From assembly GCA_946480595.1 (NCBI GenBank), contig CAMLKC010000005.1:1-33910 (forward strand): 33,910 nucleotides of DNA. The letters run 5' to 3'. The translations under genes and the position numbers were made by a program. Source of the stretch: an uncultured Candidatus Saccharibacteria bacterium (GTDB lineage: Bacteria > Patescibacteria > Saccharimonadia > Saccharimonadales > CAMLKC01). Positions 13,360-20,884 of the stretch are shown piece after piece. Every line of letters starts with the position of its first letter. Position 1 is the stretch's first letter. The notes beneath the pieces were generated by a model, which saw only the letters and a program-made list of their open reading frames with translations, had not been told where the DNA came from and ran no database searches.

Positions 13360-13370
13360 CGATTGTCTAA
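13349..13370 (+). repeat. 11-bp tandem duplication at the stop codon
   Basis: CGATTGTCTAA occurs twice in a row (13349-13359 and 13360-13370), each copy containing the TAA. It is probably a replication-slippage event. Confidence 0.85.
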
Positions 13371-13372
13371 GT

Positions 13373-15922
13373 TTAACGTAGGATCTCGAGCTCAGCCTCA
13401 AGACGCTCGATAATCTTTTGTTTGCTCTCAAGTTCTTTTCGCGATTCTTCAACCAGATGTTCTGGCGCTTTTTTGACGTAGTTGTCGTTCGCCAGACGCG
13501 CTTCTAGCGTGTTTACGAAGGCTCGTGTTTCCGCCAGGCGCACCTCAAGGTTGGTCTGGTGCTCGTAAAGCACTTCTTCGCTCAGGTCGAGCCAGGCATC
13601 GCGTCCCGAGGCAGCAAGGCGCAGCCCACGGGAAACATCAACATGCTGGATGTCTTTTAGCTTGGCGAGGTGCTTGATGAGACCGGTGTTGTCGGCGACA
13701 AGCGAATCGTCCTGGTACAGCATGGTGTAGCGCTCGTTACCAGGCAGCTCGCTCATAACGTAGCGGGCTTCGACGACTAGTTTTTGCAGACGCGAGAACT
13801 CGGCGGCGGCGATGTCGTCGTAAGTAACCTCGGTTGGCCAGGCGGTCGACATCAAGAGGTCGTTATGCCAGTCAAGCGATTGCCAGATGGTTTCGGTGAC
13901 GAACGGCGCAAACGGGTGCGCGATTTTAAGGCTGGTGTCGAGGACATACGCGAGCATATCCAGGTTTTCCTCGGTTTTGCTAGCCTCAATAAACCAGTCG
14001 GCTACATCATCCCAAACAGCGTGGTATACCGTTTCGCCGGCTTCAGCAAAGCGGTGATTTTCAATTTCGGTCTCAAGCTGTGCGCTGGCACGGTTGAGCT
14101 GGCGGACAATCCAGTGGTCGGCCATGCTTTTGGGCTCTGGCGTGCGTGGCTGGTAACTCTCCCCTAGTTTGCCCTCGATAAAACGGGCAATGTTCCAGAG
14201 TTTGTTACAGAAGTTTCGTCCAGCCATGACCTTGCTGGTCGAGAAAGCCTGGTTTTGTCCGGCACTACGGGAGGCGGTGATGCCTAGACGCAGGGCGTCT
14301 GATCCATACCCAGCGATAAGGTCCATCGGATTGATGACATTTCCCTTGCTCTTGCTCATCTTTTGGCCTTTTTCGTCGAGTACCATGCCGTGCAGATACA
14401 CTTGCTTGAAAGGTACCTGACCAGTGGTGTAAAGGCCGAGCATGATCATCTTGGCAACCCAGGCGTACAAAATGTCGTGGCCTGTTTCCATGACGCTGTT
14501 GGGATAAAAGCGTTTCATCGGACCATCGGTCAGGTAGTCGGTCGTAATATACGGCCACTGACCACTTGAGAACCAGGTATCGAAAGTATCTTCGTCACGG
14601 ACGTATGTTGTACCATTTACATCGATAGTTTTCTCGTCTACTCGTTCGTCAAAAATCCAGTCACTTGGATCGTTCTGGTTTTGAAAAGCAGGAATAGGTA
14701 TTCCCCAAGGAATCTGACGGCTGAGGTTCCAGTCGCGCAGGCCTTCGTAGTACTGAATGAGCGCGCGCTTACGGGTTACCGGGGTAAACTCAACTTCACC
14801 ATTGTTGATTGCTTCGATGGCGCGCTTTGCAAGTGGCTTTACGGAAAGGAACCACTGGTCTTTAAGGAGTGGCTGGATGACGCTGCCACACTTATAACAG
14901 TGGCCGACGGCATGTTCGATGTTGTCTTCGCCGCGGCGAAGCTCGGCAGCCTCTAGGGCGGCGAGAACCCGCTTGCGGGCGGTTTCAATATCGAGACCCA
15001 TAAACTGCGGCGGAACGTTGGTCATCTTGCCTTCGTGGTCGATCACCTCGATGCGCTCCAGCTTATGACGCTCCCCTACTTCAAAGTCGTTCGGGTCGTG
15101 CGCAGGTGTGATCTTAACGGCGCCGGTGCCGTAAGCCGGGTCGACATATTCGTCGGCAATGATAGGTATTTCACGGTCAGTCAGCGGCAGCATGACACGC
15201 GTGCCGATGAGCTTTTTGTAGCGCTCGTCGTCCGGGTGGACGGCAATCGCGACGTCGCCAAGGAGCGTTTCGGGCCGGGTGGTTGCAATAATAACCTCCC
15301 CAATCTTGTCGAGTGTCGGGTAAGCGATCTTCCAGAGCTTGCTCTTTTCGTTTTTGTGCTCTACCTCGATATCGGCAAAGCTCGTCTGGTGAACGGTACA
15401 GTAGTTGACGATCCGTTCGCCGCGGTAAATAAGCTTTTCGTCCCACAGCTTTTTGAATGTGCTGTAGACGGTGTCGATTACCTTTTCGTCAAGAGTAAAT
15501 ACCAAGTCACCCCAGCTGGCACTGACGCCAAGCGCGCGCAGCTGCAACTCCATGTTGCCGCGGTTTTGCTCTACGAAGTTCCATACCTGGCTGTAGAGTT
15601 GTTCGCGCGAGAAGTCAAAGCGGCTCTGGCCTTTTTTGGCTAGTTCCCTTTCATAGACGACCCATGTCTCAAATCCGGCGTGGTCGGCACCTGGAATATA
15701 CGCGACATCCCTTCCCTTCATGCGATAATAGCGGATAAGAATGTCTTCGAGTGCACCCATGAGCGCGTGGCCAAGGTGTAAGTTGCCGTTCGCATTTGGC
15801 GGCGGCATCACGATACTGTACGGCTCCCCCTTCCCTGTTGGGGCAAACGCACCAGACGTTTCCCACATGGCATAGATATTTGGCTCGTATTGGTTAGGGT
15901 CGTAAGTTTTTGATAATTTCAT
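13373..15922 (-). CDS. valS: valyl-tRNA synthetase
   Basis: This 849-aa class Ia synthetase charges tRNA-Val. The HIGH-type motif is HLGH at 49-52 and KMSKS is at 521-525. The Rossmann core is interrupted by the CP1 editing domain (about 190-330; TTRPETLLGDVAIAVHPDD). NLSRQIPWGIPIPAF and DTFDTWFSSGQWPY are typical of ValS. The anticodon-binding helical domain (about 590-740) and a C-terminal coiled-coil arm (about 790-849, ending EAELEILR) complete it. The ATG at 15922 was chosen because it begins MKLSKTYDPNQYEP; a GTG two codons earlier is possible. No T-box leader or clear ribosome binding site is visible. Confidence 0.97.
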   Translation of the reverse strand: MKLSKTYDPNQYEPNIYAMWETSGAFAPTGKGEPYSIVMPPPNANGNLHLGHALMGALEDILIRYYRMKGRDVAYIPGADHAGFETWVVYERELAKKGQSRFDFSREQLYSQVWNFVEQNRGNMELQLRALGVSASWGDLVFTLDEKVIDTVYSTFKKLWDEKLIYRGERIVNYCTVHQTSFADIEVEHKNEKSKLWKIAYPTLDKIGEVIIATTRPETLLGDVAIAVHPDDERYKKLIGTRVMLPLTDREIPIIADEYVDPAYGTGAVKITPAHDPNDFEVGERHKLERIEVIDHEGKMTNVPPQFMGLDIETARKRVLAALEAAELRRGEDNIEHAVGHCYKCGSVIQPLLKDQWFLSVKPLAKRAIEAINNGEVEFTPVTRKRALIQYYEGLRDWNLSRQIPWGIPIPAFQNQNDPSDWIFDERVDEKTIDVNGTTYVRDEDTFDTWFSSGQWPYITTDYLTDGPMKRFYPNSVMETGHDILYAWVAKMIMLGLYTTGQVPFKQVYLHGMVLDEKGQKMSKSKGNVINPMDLIAGYGSDALRLGITASRSAGQNQAFSTSKVMAGRNFCNKLWNIARFIEGKLGESYQPRTPEPKSMADHWIVRQLNRASAQLETEIENHRFAEAGETVYHAVWDDVADWFIEASKTEENLDMLAYVLDTSLKIAHPFAPFVTETIWQSLDWHNDLLMSTAWPTEVTYDDIAAAEFSRLQKLVVEARYVMSELPGNERYTMLYQDDSLVADNTGLIKHLAKLKDIQHVDVSRGLRLAASGRDAWLDLSEEVLYEHQTNLEVRLAETRAFVNTLEARLANDNYVKKAPEHLVEESRKELESKQKIIERLEAELEILR

Positions 15923-16070
15923 GATCACGAAAAGGTTAAATTGATAGTTTACACGTGAAAAATCAGCGCAAATATATCCCTACGTTTTCTTGTGAAAACG
16001 TGGATACATGGCCTCCGTTGTTTTTCCACATGTTTGTTTCCTCTTACAGTATAGCATATTCCGGGCAGTG

Positions 16071-16076
16071 TATAAT
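16071..16076 (+). promoter_or_regulatory. -10 element before the first FemAB gene
   Basis: TATAAT ends 7 nt before the ATG at 16084. No good -35 is seen. Confidence 0.5.
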
Positions 16077-16083
16077 CAGGAAT

Positions 16084-17058
16084 ATGACATCTGTAGAAAC
16101 GTGTGAAAATCAGTCGGAATGGGACGAGGAAGTACTGGCCCGTGGCGGGCATCCGCTGCAGCTTTGGGGCTGGGGTGAAGTAAAGGCGTCGCACAATTGG
16201 CGTGTCGATAGGGTAGTGGTACGACGCGGCGAAGGCGTGATCGGCGCTGCACAGCTGCTGGTGCGGGCGCTCCCAAAGCCGTTTAATGCATTGGTTTATG
16301 TTCCGAGGGGTCCCGTGGCGGATGGAAAAGACCGTGGCGACGTGCTTGAGGCTATTGCTGCGCACGCCAAGGAAAAATACAAAGCCGTGGCGGTGTCGGT
16401 TGAGCCAGATTGGGAAACGATGCCGGATCTTAAGGGGTGGAAAGAAACAAAAAATACTATTCTTATTCCGCAGACACTTATTTTGGATCTGTTTAAAACC
16501 GAAGACGAGCTTTTGGCGGATATGACGAAGAAAACCCGGCAGTACATTCGCAAGTCGGGTGGTGAGGCAGTCGAAATCCGTAAAGTGAAGAGGGAAGAGC
16601 TGGCGGCATGCCTGGACATTTACCGGCAGACGGCTGAGCGTGCTGGGTTTGGTATTCACGACGACAATTATTATTACGACATTTACGACAAATTGAGCGA
16701 TCATTCGCCGGTATTTGCTGCGTTTAGCGACGGCAATCCTATCGCATTTTTGTGGCTGGCGATTAGCCAAGAAACGGCGTTTGAGCTATACGGCGGCATG
16801 GATGACGACGGCCAGCAGCTGCGCGCAAACTATGCGCTAAAGTGGTATGCCATTCAGACCATGAAGAAGTGGGGGATTGCCCGCTATGACTTTAACGGCC
16901 TATTGAATGACGGCGTCAGTACGTTCAAGCGTGGTTTTGCAAGTCACGAAGATATGCTTGCTGGTACGTATGACAAGCCGCTTTCACCTCTATATTCACT
17001 ATGGACACAGGCGCTACCCACGGCTAAAAAAGTTCTTCGCAAACTAAAGAATCGTTGA
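16084..17058 (+). CDS. FemAB/FemX-family peptidyltransferase 1
   Basis: This 324-aa enzyme belongs to the Fem family, which adds amino acids from aminoacyl-tRNA to the stem peptide of peptidoglycan precursors. Two GNAT-like halves are visible: the N-terminal half (about 10-150; HPLQLWGWGEVKASHNW, then VPRGPVADG) and the C-terminal half (about 185-310; MTKKTRQYIRKSGGEAVEIRK, then ELYGGMDDDGQQLRANYALKW and YDFNGLLNDGVSTFKRGF). These match FemABX hallmarks. The long helical arm of seryl-tRNA-synthetase-like Fem proteins is lacking, as in single-residue transferases. The ATG at 16084 follows a -10 by 7 nt; the frame is open upstream but with no second start signal. It converges with tsaD, 8 bp apart. 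Confidence 0.88.
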   Translation: MTSVETCENQSEWDEEVLARGGHPLQLWGWGEVKASHNWRVDRVVVRRGEGVIGAAQLLVRALPKPFNALVYVPRGPVADGKDRGDVLEAIAAHAKEKYKAVAVSVEPDWETMPDLKGWKETKNTILIPQTLILDLFKTEDELLADMTKKTRQYIRKSGGEAVEIRKVKREELAACLDIYRQTAERAGFGIHDDNYYYDIYDKLSDHSPVFAAFSDGNPIAFLWLAISQETAFELYGGMDDDGQQLRANYALKWYAIQTMKKWGIARYDFNGLLNDGVSTFKRGFASHEDMLAGTYDKPLSPLYSLWTQALPTAKKVLRKLKNR

Positions 17059-17066
17059 TATATTTA

Positions 17067-18152
17067 CTACGATTTATTCCAAGCCGTCTTGGTCATAGAG
17101 ATGCTGGGGATGACCTCTAGCGCATAGGGGTCGCATGGTTCTTTTACCTGCGCGTAGTAGTAGCCGAGCGTCGCGATCATGGCGGCGTTGTCGGTACAAA
17201 GTGACATTGGCGCGTATTCGATAGGCAAGGGGAGACGCTCAGAAAGCATCTTGCGAAGTGCACGGCTGGCTGCCACGCCGCCGGCAATGACGACCGACTT
17301 AGGCTGATGCTCCTTGAATGCCCTTTCAGCGGCATCGACTAACGTTTCATTGGCGATACGTTGGAAACTCGCAGCAAAATCAACGCGCTGCGTGTCGTTA
17401 AGGCGTGCAGCAAGCTCGAAAGACGGAAATGTGTAATCGACACCTACTTCATGTTGCACTGCTCTTAAAACGGCTGTCTTGACGCCAGAAAACGAAAAAT
17501 CATACGGGTTCTTCATGCGGGCTTTGGGCAAGCGGTATTTAAAAGGGTCTCCCTCAAGCGCCGCCTTATCGACAGCTGGTCCGCCGGGGTAGGGATAGCC
17601 AAGAATTTTCGCAACCTTGTCGTAGGCTTCTCCGACAGCGTCGTCCTGGGTTTGGCCCAGTAACTCGTAATCACCGTGATCTTTAAACAGCGCAAGTTGA
17701 GAGTGACCGCCGCTCACAATCAGAGCAAGCATTGGAAACTTCGGCTGTTTGGTCGGTAGTGTAAGTTCCAGATGATCGGCTTGCTCGGTGATGAAGTTTG
17801 CATACACATGACCCTCTACGTGGTGAACAGGGTAAAGAGGCTTATTTTTGGTGATGGCGAGCGTACGAGCGGCAAGTGTCCCAACGAGCAGCGAGCCAAC
17901 GAGGCCGGGCGCATAGGTAACAGCAATAGCGTCGATGTCGTCCCAAGTAAGAGAAGCGTCAGAAAGCGCCTGGTTGATGACAGGATTAATGACCTCAATG
18001 TGGCTTCGCGCTGCCACCTCGGGAATAACGCCTCCGTAGTGGGCGTGGATATCTATCTGGGAATTAACGACATTACTAAGCAGCTTGCGGCCATCTTCAA
18101 CGACGGACGCAGCTGTTTCGTCACAACTGCTTTCAATTCCCAGAATTTTCAT
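17067..18152 (-). CDS. tsaD: tRNA N6-adenosine threonylcarbamoyltransferase TsaD
   Basis: This 361-aa Kae1/Qri7-family enzyme transfers the threonylcarbamoyl group to A37 of ANN-decoding tRNAs. Signature elements are the N-terminal ILGIESSCDETAAS (3-16), the metal-binding HVEGH at 111-115, VSGGHSQL (146-153), YPGGP, FSFSGVKTA, AGGVAASRALR (about 290-300) and CTDNAAM (about 322). Length is standard. It lies 53 nt downstream of tsaC on the same strand but has its own TTTACT-17-TATACT promoter 8 nt before the ATG. TsaB and TsaE, usual partners in bacteria, are not in the window. Confidence 0.97.
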   Translation of the reverse strand: MKILGIESSCDETAASVVEDGRKLLSNVVNSQIDIHAHYGGVIPEVAARSHIEVINPVINQALSDASLTWDDIDAIAVTYAPGLVGSLLVGTLAARTLAITKNKPLYPVHHVEGHVYANFITEQADHLELTLPTKQPKFPMLALIVSGGHSQLALFKDHGDYELLGQTQDDAVGEAYDKVAKILGYPYPGGPAVDKAALEGDPFKYRLPKARMKNPYDFSFSGVKTAVLRAVQHEVGVDYTFPSFELAARLNDTQRVDFAASFQRIANETLVDAAERAFKEHQPKSVVIAGGVAASRALRKMLSERLPLPIEYAPMSLCTDNAAMIATLGYYYAQVKEPCDPYALEVIPSISMTKTAWNKS

Positions 18153-18160
18153 TGGTATTC

Positions 18161-18189
18161 AGTATAGCTTATAGACAGATGAGAGTAAA
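18161..18189 (-). promoter_or_regulatory. promoter of tsaD
   Basis: TTTACT (18189-18184), a 17-nt spacer and TATACT (18166-18161) end 8 nt before the tsaD ATG. Confidence 0.65.
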
Positions 18190-18205
18190 TATTGCCTTGG
18201 ATAGT

Positions 18206-18781
18206 TTAGAGGGAGATTTTAACAGCACCATCGCGAATAATCTCGATAGACCCGTCATCATTTATCTTGATGATAGTAGAGGGTGCGCGGCCGGTAAGGT
18301 CACCTCCATCAACGTAAAAATCAACGCGGTCGCCAAAGTAGTCGACTGCTTCCTGGACGGTAACGGAGCCTGGTTTGCCAGGATGATTGGCACTAGAGGT
18401 GACGAGCGGTCCTGTTTGCTCTAATACCTTTCGAACGGTTTCATCAGCCACCACGCGAAAGCCTTGACGGCCTGTGTCTTGGTGGAGATAACTGAGATTT
18501 GCACCAAGTGGCGTTTCAACGCTCAGAGGATTTGGCCACCACTTACTGACTTTATCGAGATGATCTTTAGGGACGCCAAGATCTGCTAGCTGTTCGACAC
18601 TCGCGGCGATAACCGTGCCTGGCTTGTGGTCCCGGTCCTTAAGCGCGTACATGCGTGCGACAGCAATGGGGTCTTGGGCGCGGGCGACAAGCCCGTACAC
18701 CGTGTCGGTTGGCATGACGCCAACGCCACCTTTTTTAAGCAGTTCGATTGCGTAGTCGAGAGAAACGATTTCAGTATCCAT
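18206..18781 (-). CDS. tsaC: L-threonylcarbamoyladenylate synthase (TsaC/Sua5/YrdC)
   Basis: This 191-aa enzyme makes threonylcarbamoyl-AMP from threonine, bicarbonate and ATP, the first step of t6A synthesis. The YrdC fold is marked by GGVGVMPTDTVYGLVARA (18-35), ALKDRDHKPGTV (46-57), GFRV, and TSSANHPGKP near residue 130. It is the short TsaC form without the Sua5 C-terminal domain. It precedes tsaD, which uses its product. A TACCAT -10 lies 8 nt upstream, partly within the end of the DoxX gene, so it can be read from the envelope operon or alone. Confidence 0.95.
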   Translation of the reverse strand: MDTEIVSLDYAIELLKKGGVGVMPTDTVYGLVARAQDPIAVARMYALKDRDHKPGTVIAASVEQLADLGVPKDHLDKVSKWWPNPLSVETPLGANLSYLHQDTGRQGFRVVADETVRKVLEQTGPLVTSSANHPGKPGSVTVQEAVDYFGDRVDFYVDGGDLTGRAPSTIIKINDDGSIEIIRDGAVKISL

Positions 18782-18789
18782 AATACCCT

Positions 18790-18819
18790 ATGGTACCACA
18801 GAGGTCACACTACTGTGAA
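18790..18819 (-). promoter_or_regulatory. promoter of tsaC
   Basis: TTCACA (18819-18814), an 18-nt spacer and TACCAT (18795-18790) end 8 nt before the ATG at 18781 and overlap the last codons of the DoxX gene. Confidence 0.5.
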
Positions 18820-19181
18820 GCAGGGCTCTTGGACTCTTCAGCGTAAAGTGCCAGCGCAGCGATAAACAACCCGACATCACGGAAAGTGATAGGCAGCAGC
18901 AGCGGATTAAGTACGACGATCCCTATCATCATCGCCGCCGCAAGAAGCGCTGCGTATTTCACATAGAAGCCGCTAAGCAGCCATAGTGACAACCCGATTT
19001 CAACCAGTGAAAATCCACTAAGCAATAGTTGATCCGGCACAATCCCACGCATAAACCGCGGCATGTAGCCGATCCAGTCATTCGGTGAAATAAACGAGGA
19101 GATGGCTGCGTAAAGGAATACGAATGCCAGTGCAGCGCGTAGTAGAAGAGAAACGTTAGAGCCTTTGTTAAAGAGTTTCAT
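18810..19181 (-). CDS. DoxX-family membrane protein
   Basis: This 123-aa protein has four hydrophobic helices (about 9-31, 53-72, 74-92, 97-115). The DoxX-like pattern is LLLRAALAFVFLYAAISSF near the start, then LSGFSLVEIGLSLWLLSGFYVKYAALLAA, and FRDVGLFIAALALYAEE at the end. DoxX proteins are linked to redox and thiol stress in other bacteria; the reaction here is not known. It starts 5 nt after the cupredoxin stop, so the two are one operon, suggesting a shared envelope redox job. Confidence 0.85.
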   Translation of the reverse strand: MKLFNKGSNVSLLLRAALAFVFLYAAISSFISPNDWIGYMPRFMRGIVPDQLLLSGFSLVEIGLSLWLLSGFYVKYAALLAAAMMIGIVVLNPLLLPITFRDVGLFIAALALYAEESKSPASQ

Positions 19182-19186
19182 GTAGC

Positions 19187-19615
19187 CTACTGGACCACGA
19201 TCGTTCCAGTGTCTCCTGGGTTAAGGTGATCGTGATAGCCGAATGTTCCCTTGGTGTGTGCGGTGAAGGTCATCGTTTGTCCGGGTGAAACCAAGTCGAC
19301 ATTAAGTTCGGTGTTGTTAGTGTGGACTGGATGCGGGTCAGAATCGAACTGCATGTCATTTGCCGACGCGTTTTTGATGGCGATGTTGTCGCCGGATTTT
19401 ACCGTTATTTTGCTGGGGCTAAAGCCATCGTCCGAGTAGGTGATGGTGGCGGCCACAGGCTTGTCGGAAGGATCTCTCCCGGAGGAATCGCTGGAACCCG
19501 CATTGTCCGAGCTTGATGGTGCTCCTGCGTTTTGCTGCATAAGGGCGTAGACGCCGACGGCGCCACCGACAATAACGAGTACGGCGACAATGATCCAAAT
19601 TGTTTTCTTATTCAT
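19187..19615 (-). CDS. membrane-anchored cupredoxin-like protein lacking the type 1 Cys
   Basis: This 142-aa protein has an N-terminal anchor (6-26), a Ser/Asp/Gly-rich linker (30-52), then a cupredoxin beta-sandwich (about 54-142; ITYSDDGFSPSKITVKSGDNIAIKN, ending GTFGYHDHLNPGDTGTIVV). In blue-copper proteins the last loop is Y-H-C-x-x-H with a Met; here it is Y127-H-D129-H-L-N, so the thiolate ligand is replaced by Asp. His95, His98, His128 and His130 remain as possible metal ligands, arguing for a type 2-like or non-blue site, or copper handling. GGAGG precedes the ATG. It sits 8 nt after the beta-solenoid gene and 5 nt before DoxX. Confidence 0.88.
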   Translation of the reverse strand: MNKKTIWIIVAVLVIVGGAVGVYALMQQNAGAPSSSDNAGSSDSSGRDPSDKPVAATITYSDDGFSPSKITVKSGDNIAIKNASANDMQFDSDPHPVHTNNTELNVDLVSPGQTMTFTAHTKGTFGYHDHLNPGDTGTIVVQ

Positions 19616-19623
19616 GTGGCCTC

Positions 19624-20793
19624 CTATGCTTTGGCAGCGTTTTTGCGACGCGGGTGGCTGACTTTTCCATACTTTGGCGTTGTGTTTTTGCCAAAGAGCT
19701 CGCGTACGACCATGCCGCTACCGAAGATCGCAGCAGAGGCCATCGTTATAAGGTTGACGATAGGAATAATGAGCAGGGCTGAGAAGATGATCGCTCCCAG
19801 TAACATTGCAACGAACGGGTGCTGAGCTGAACGCATGAGCACGAGGCGGCCGATGTAGTAGCTAGTCAGGACGCCACTGAGGAGCATTACCAATATCCAG
19901 GCGAGCAGCAAGACAACACCGAGCAGCGCACCAATAATGGTCATAAAGCTGACGATGATGATTGCAGGCACACCAATACAGGCAGCAAGTCCAATCAGGG
20001 CAGTCATGCCCGGCTTGGTGAGCGCAAGGTTAGTGACTTCCTCTAATTTACGAGGGAAGATTGCCAAAAGGACAAACGCGAGCGTGAGTAGAGCTAGCAG
20101 CGAAAAGAGCATGCCTGGCAGCGGGTTCATGGTTTGCTCTCTTGGTGCTGTCTTTGGTTCTTTACGGGCGACGGTGCCGTTCACTGCGGCGTCGCCTGAT
20201 TTGTCGATGTTGTTGTGGCTGTAATAGGTGATGTCGCCGCTTACTTTGGCACCAGAGCTCAGGCGCAAGTTGTCGGTTGTCGCCTGCACGTCGCGGCCAA
20301 TCATGCCACTGAGCGTAATCATAGAGCCGGCTGCGTCGATATCGCGCCCAACCACACCGTTAATAGTCGTGGCGTCACCGGCAGACTGCAGGTCGCCACC
20401 AATAGTTGCACTGTCGTCGACGCGAATACTGCTTCCGGCAAGGGTGGCATTTCGCTCAACTTTACCCGTCAGTGTGACGACTTGTCCAGCGGCGCGGACG
20501 TCACCCATGACAACTCCGCCGATCTCGACATTCATACCGGCACATATAACATCGCCGTCGACGTTGGCGTTGATGATGATGTTCTGGCCGGCACAAAAGA
20601 CGTCGCCCTTTACCGTGCCATTCACCTCAACATTATTGCCGGCAACAAACAGCGTATGGTCAATGACCTCATTCTTTTTTGTCGCAATGTTATCGCCGCT
20701 GCGGAAACTCCCCGCGTGTGTTGTCGCCGCCAGTGCCACGACAGGAACTGCCATAACAAGCAGTGCTAACAGAATAATCTTTATTCTTTTCAT
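19624..20793 (-). CDS. exported bactofilin-like beta-solenoid fused to a four-helix membrane domain
   Basis: This 389-aa protein begins with a signal peptide (about 4-23, cleavage near ALAA). Residues about 28-195 are short repeats with hydrophobic-Gly turns (GTVKGDVFCAGQNI, GDVICAGMNVEIGGVVMGDVRAAG and so on), as in the polymer-forming cytoskeletal/bactofilin fold. A Pro/Thr-rich link leads to about four hydrophobic helices (roughly 228-252, 267-292, 296-320, 335-365) and a basic tail. Classical bactofilins are cytosolic; here the solenoid should face outside. GGAGGGG precedes the ATG and a promoter lies at 20824-20853. It heads the operon with cupredoxin and DoxX. Confidence 0.85.
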   Translation of the reverse strand: MKRIKIILLALLVMAVPVVALAATTHAGSFRSGDNIATKKNEVIDHTLFVAGNNVEVNGTVKGDVFCAGQNIIINANVDGDVICAGMNVEIGGVVMGDVRAAGQVVTLTGKVERNATLAGSSIRVDDSATIGGDLQSAGDATTINGVVGRDIDAAGSMITLSGMIGRDVQATTDNLRLSSGAKVSGDITYYSHNNIDKSGDAAVNGTVARKEPKTAPREQTMNPLPGMLFSLLALLTLAFVLLAIFPRKLEEVTNLALTKPGMTALIGLAACIGVPAIIIVSFMTIIGALLGVVLLLAWILVMLLSGVLTSYYIGRLVLMRSAQHPFVAMLLGAIIFSALLIIPIVNLITMASAAIFGSGMVVRELFGKNTTPKYGKVSHPRRKNAAKA

Positions 20794-20823
20794 AACCCCT
20801 CCAATTACCCTAAGTATAGTTTC

Positions 20824-20853
20824 AGTATACCGCGTCTATCGATATTGTTACAA
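20824..20853 (-). promoter_or_regulatory. promoter of the beta-solenoid/cupredoxin/DoxX operon
   Basis: TTGTAA (20853-20848), an 18-nt spacer and TATACT (20829-20824). A second TATACT-like hexamer follows 7 nt downstream. The leader of about 25 nt contains GGAGGGG. Confidence 0.65.
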
Positions 20854-20873
20854 AATTGATCGGCCAAGATGGT

Positions 20874-20879
20874 AAAATA
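20874..20879 (+). promoter_or_regulatory. -10 element before the MurE-like gene
   Basis: TAAAAT ends 5 nt before the ATG at 20885. The -35 is unclear. Divergent from the 20824-20853 promoter. Confidence 0.4.
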
Positions 20880-20884
20880 AAACT

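Noticed and set aside
20215..20875. Long plus-strand frames (184 and 215 aa) opposite the beta-solenoid gene
   Set aside because: Shadows of a repeat-rich minus-strand gene with a clear signal peptide, ribosome binding site and promoter.
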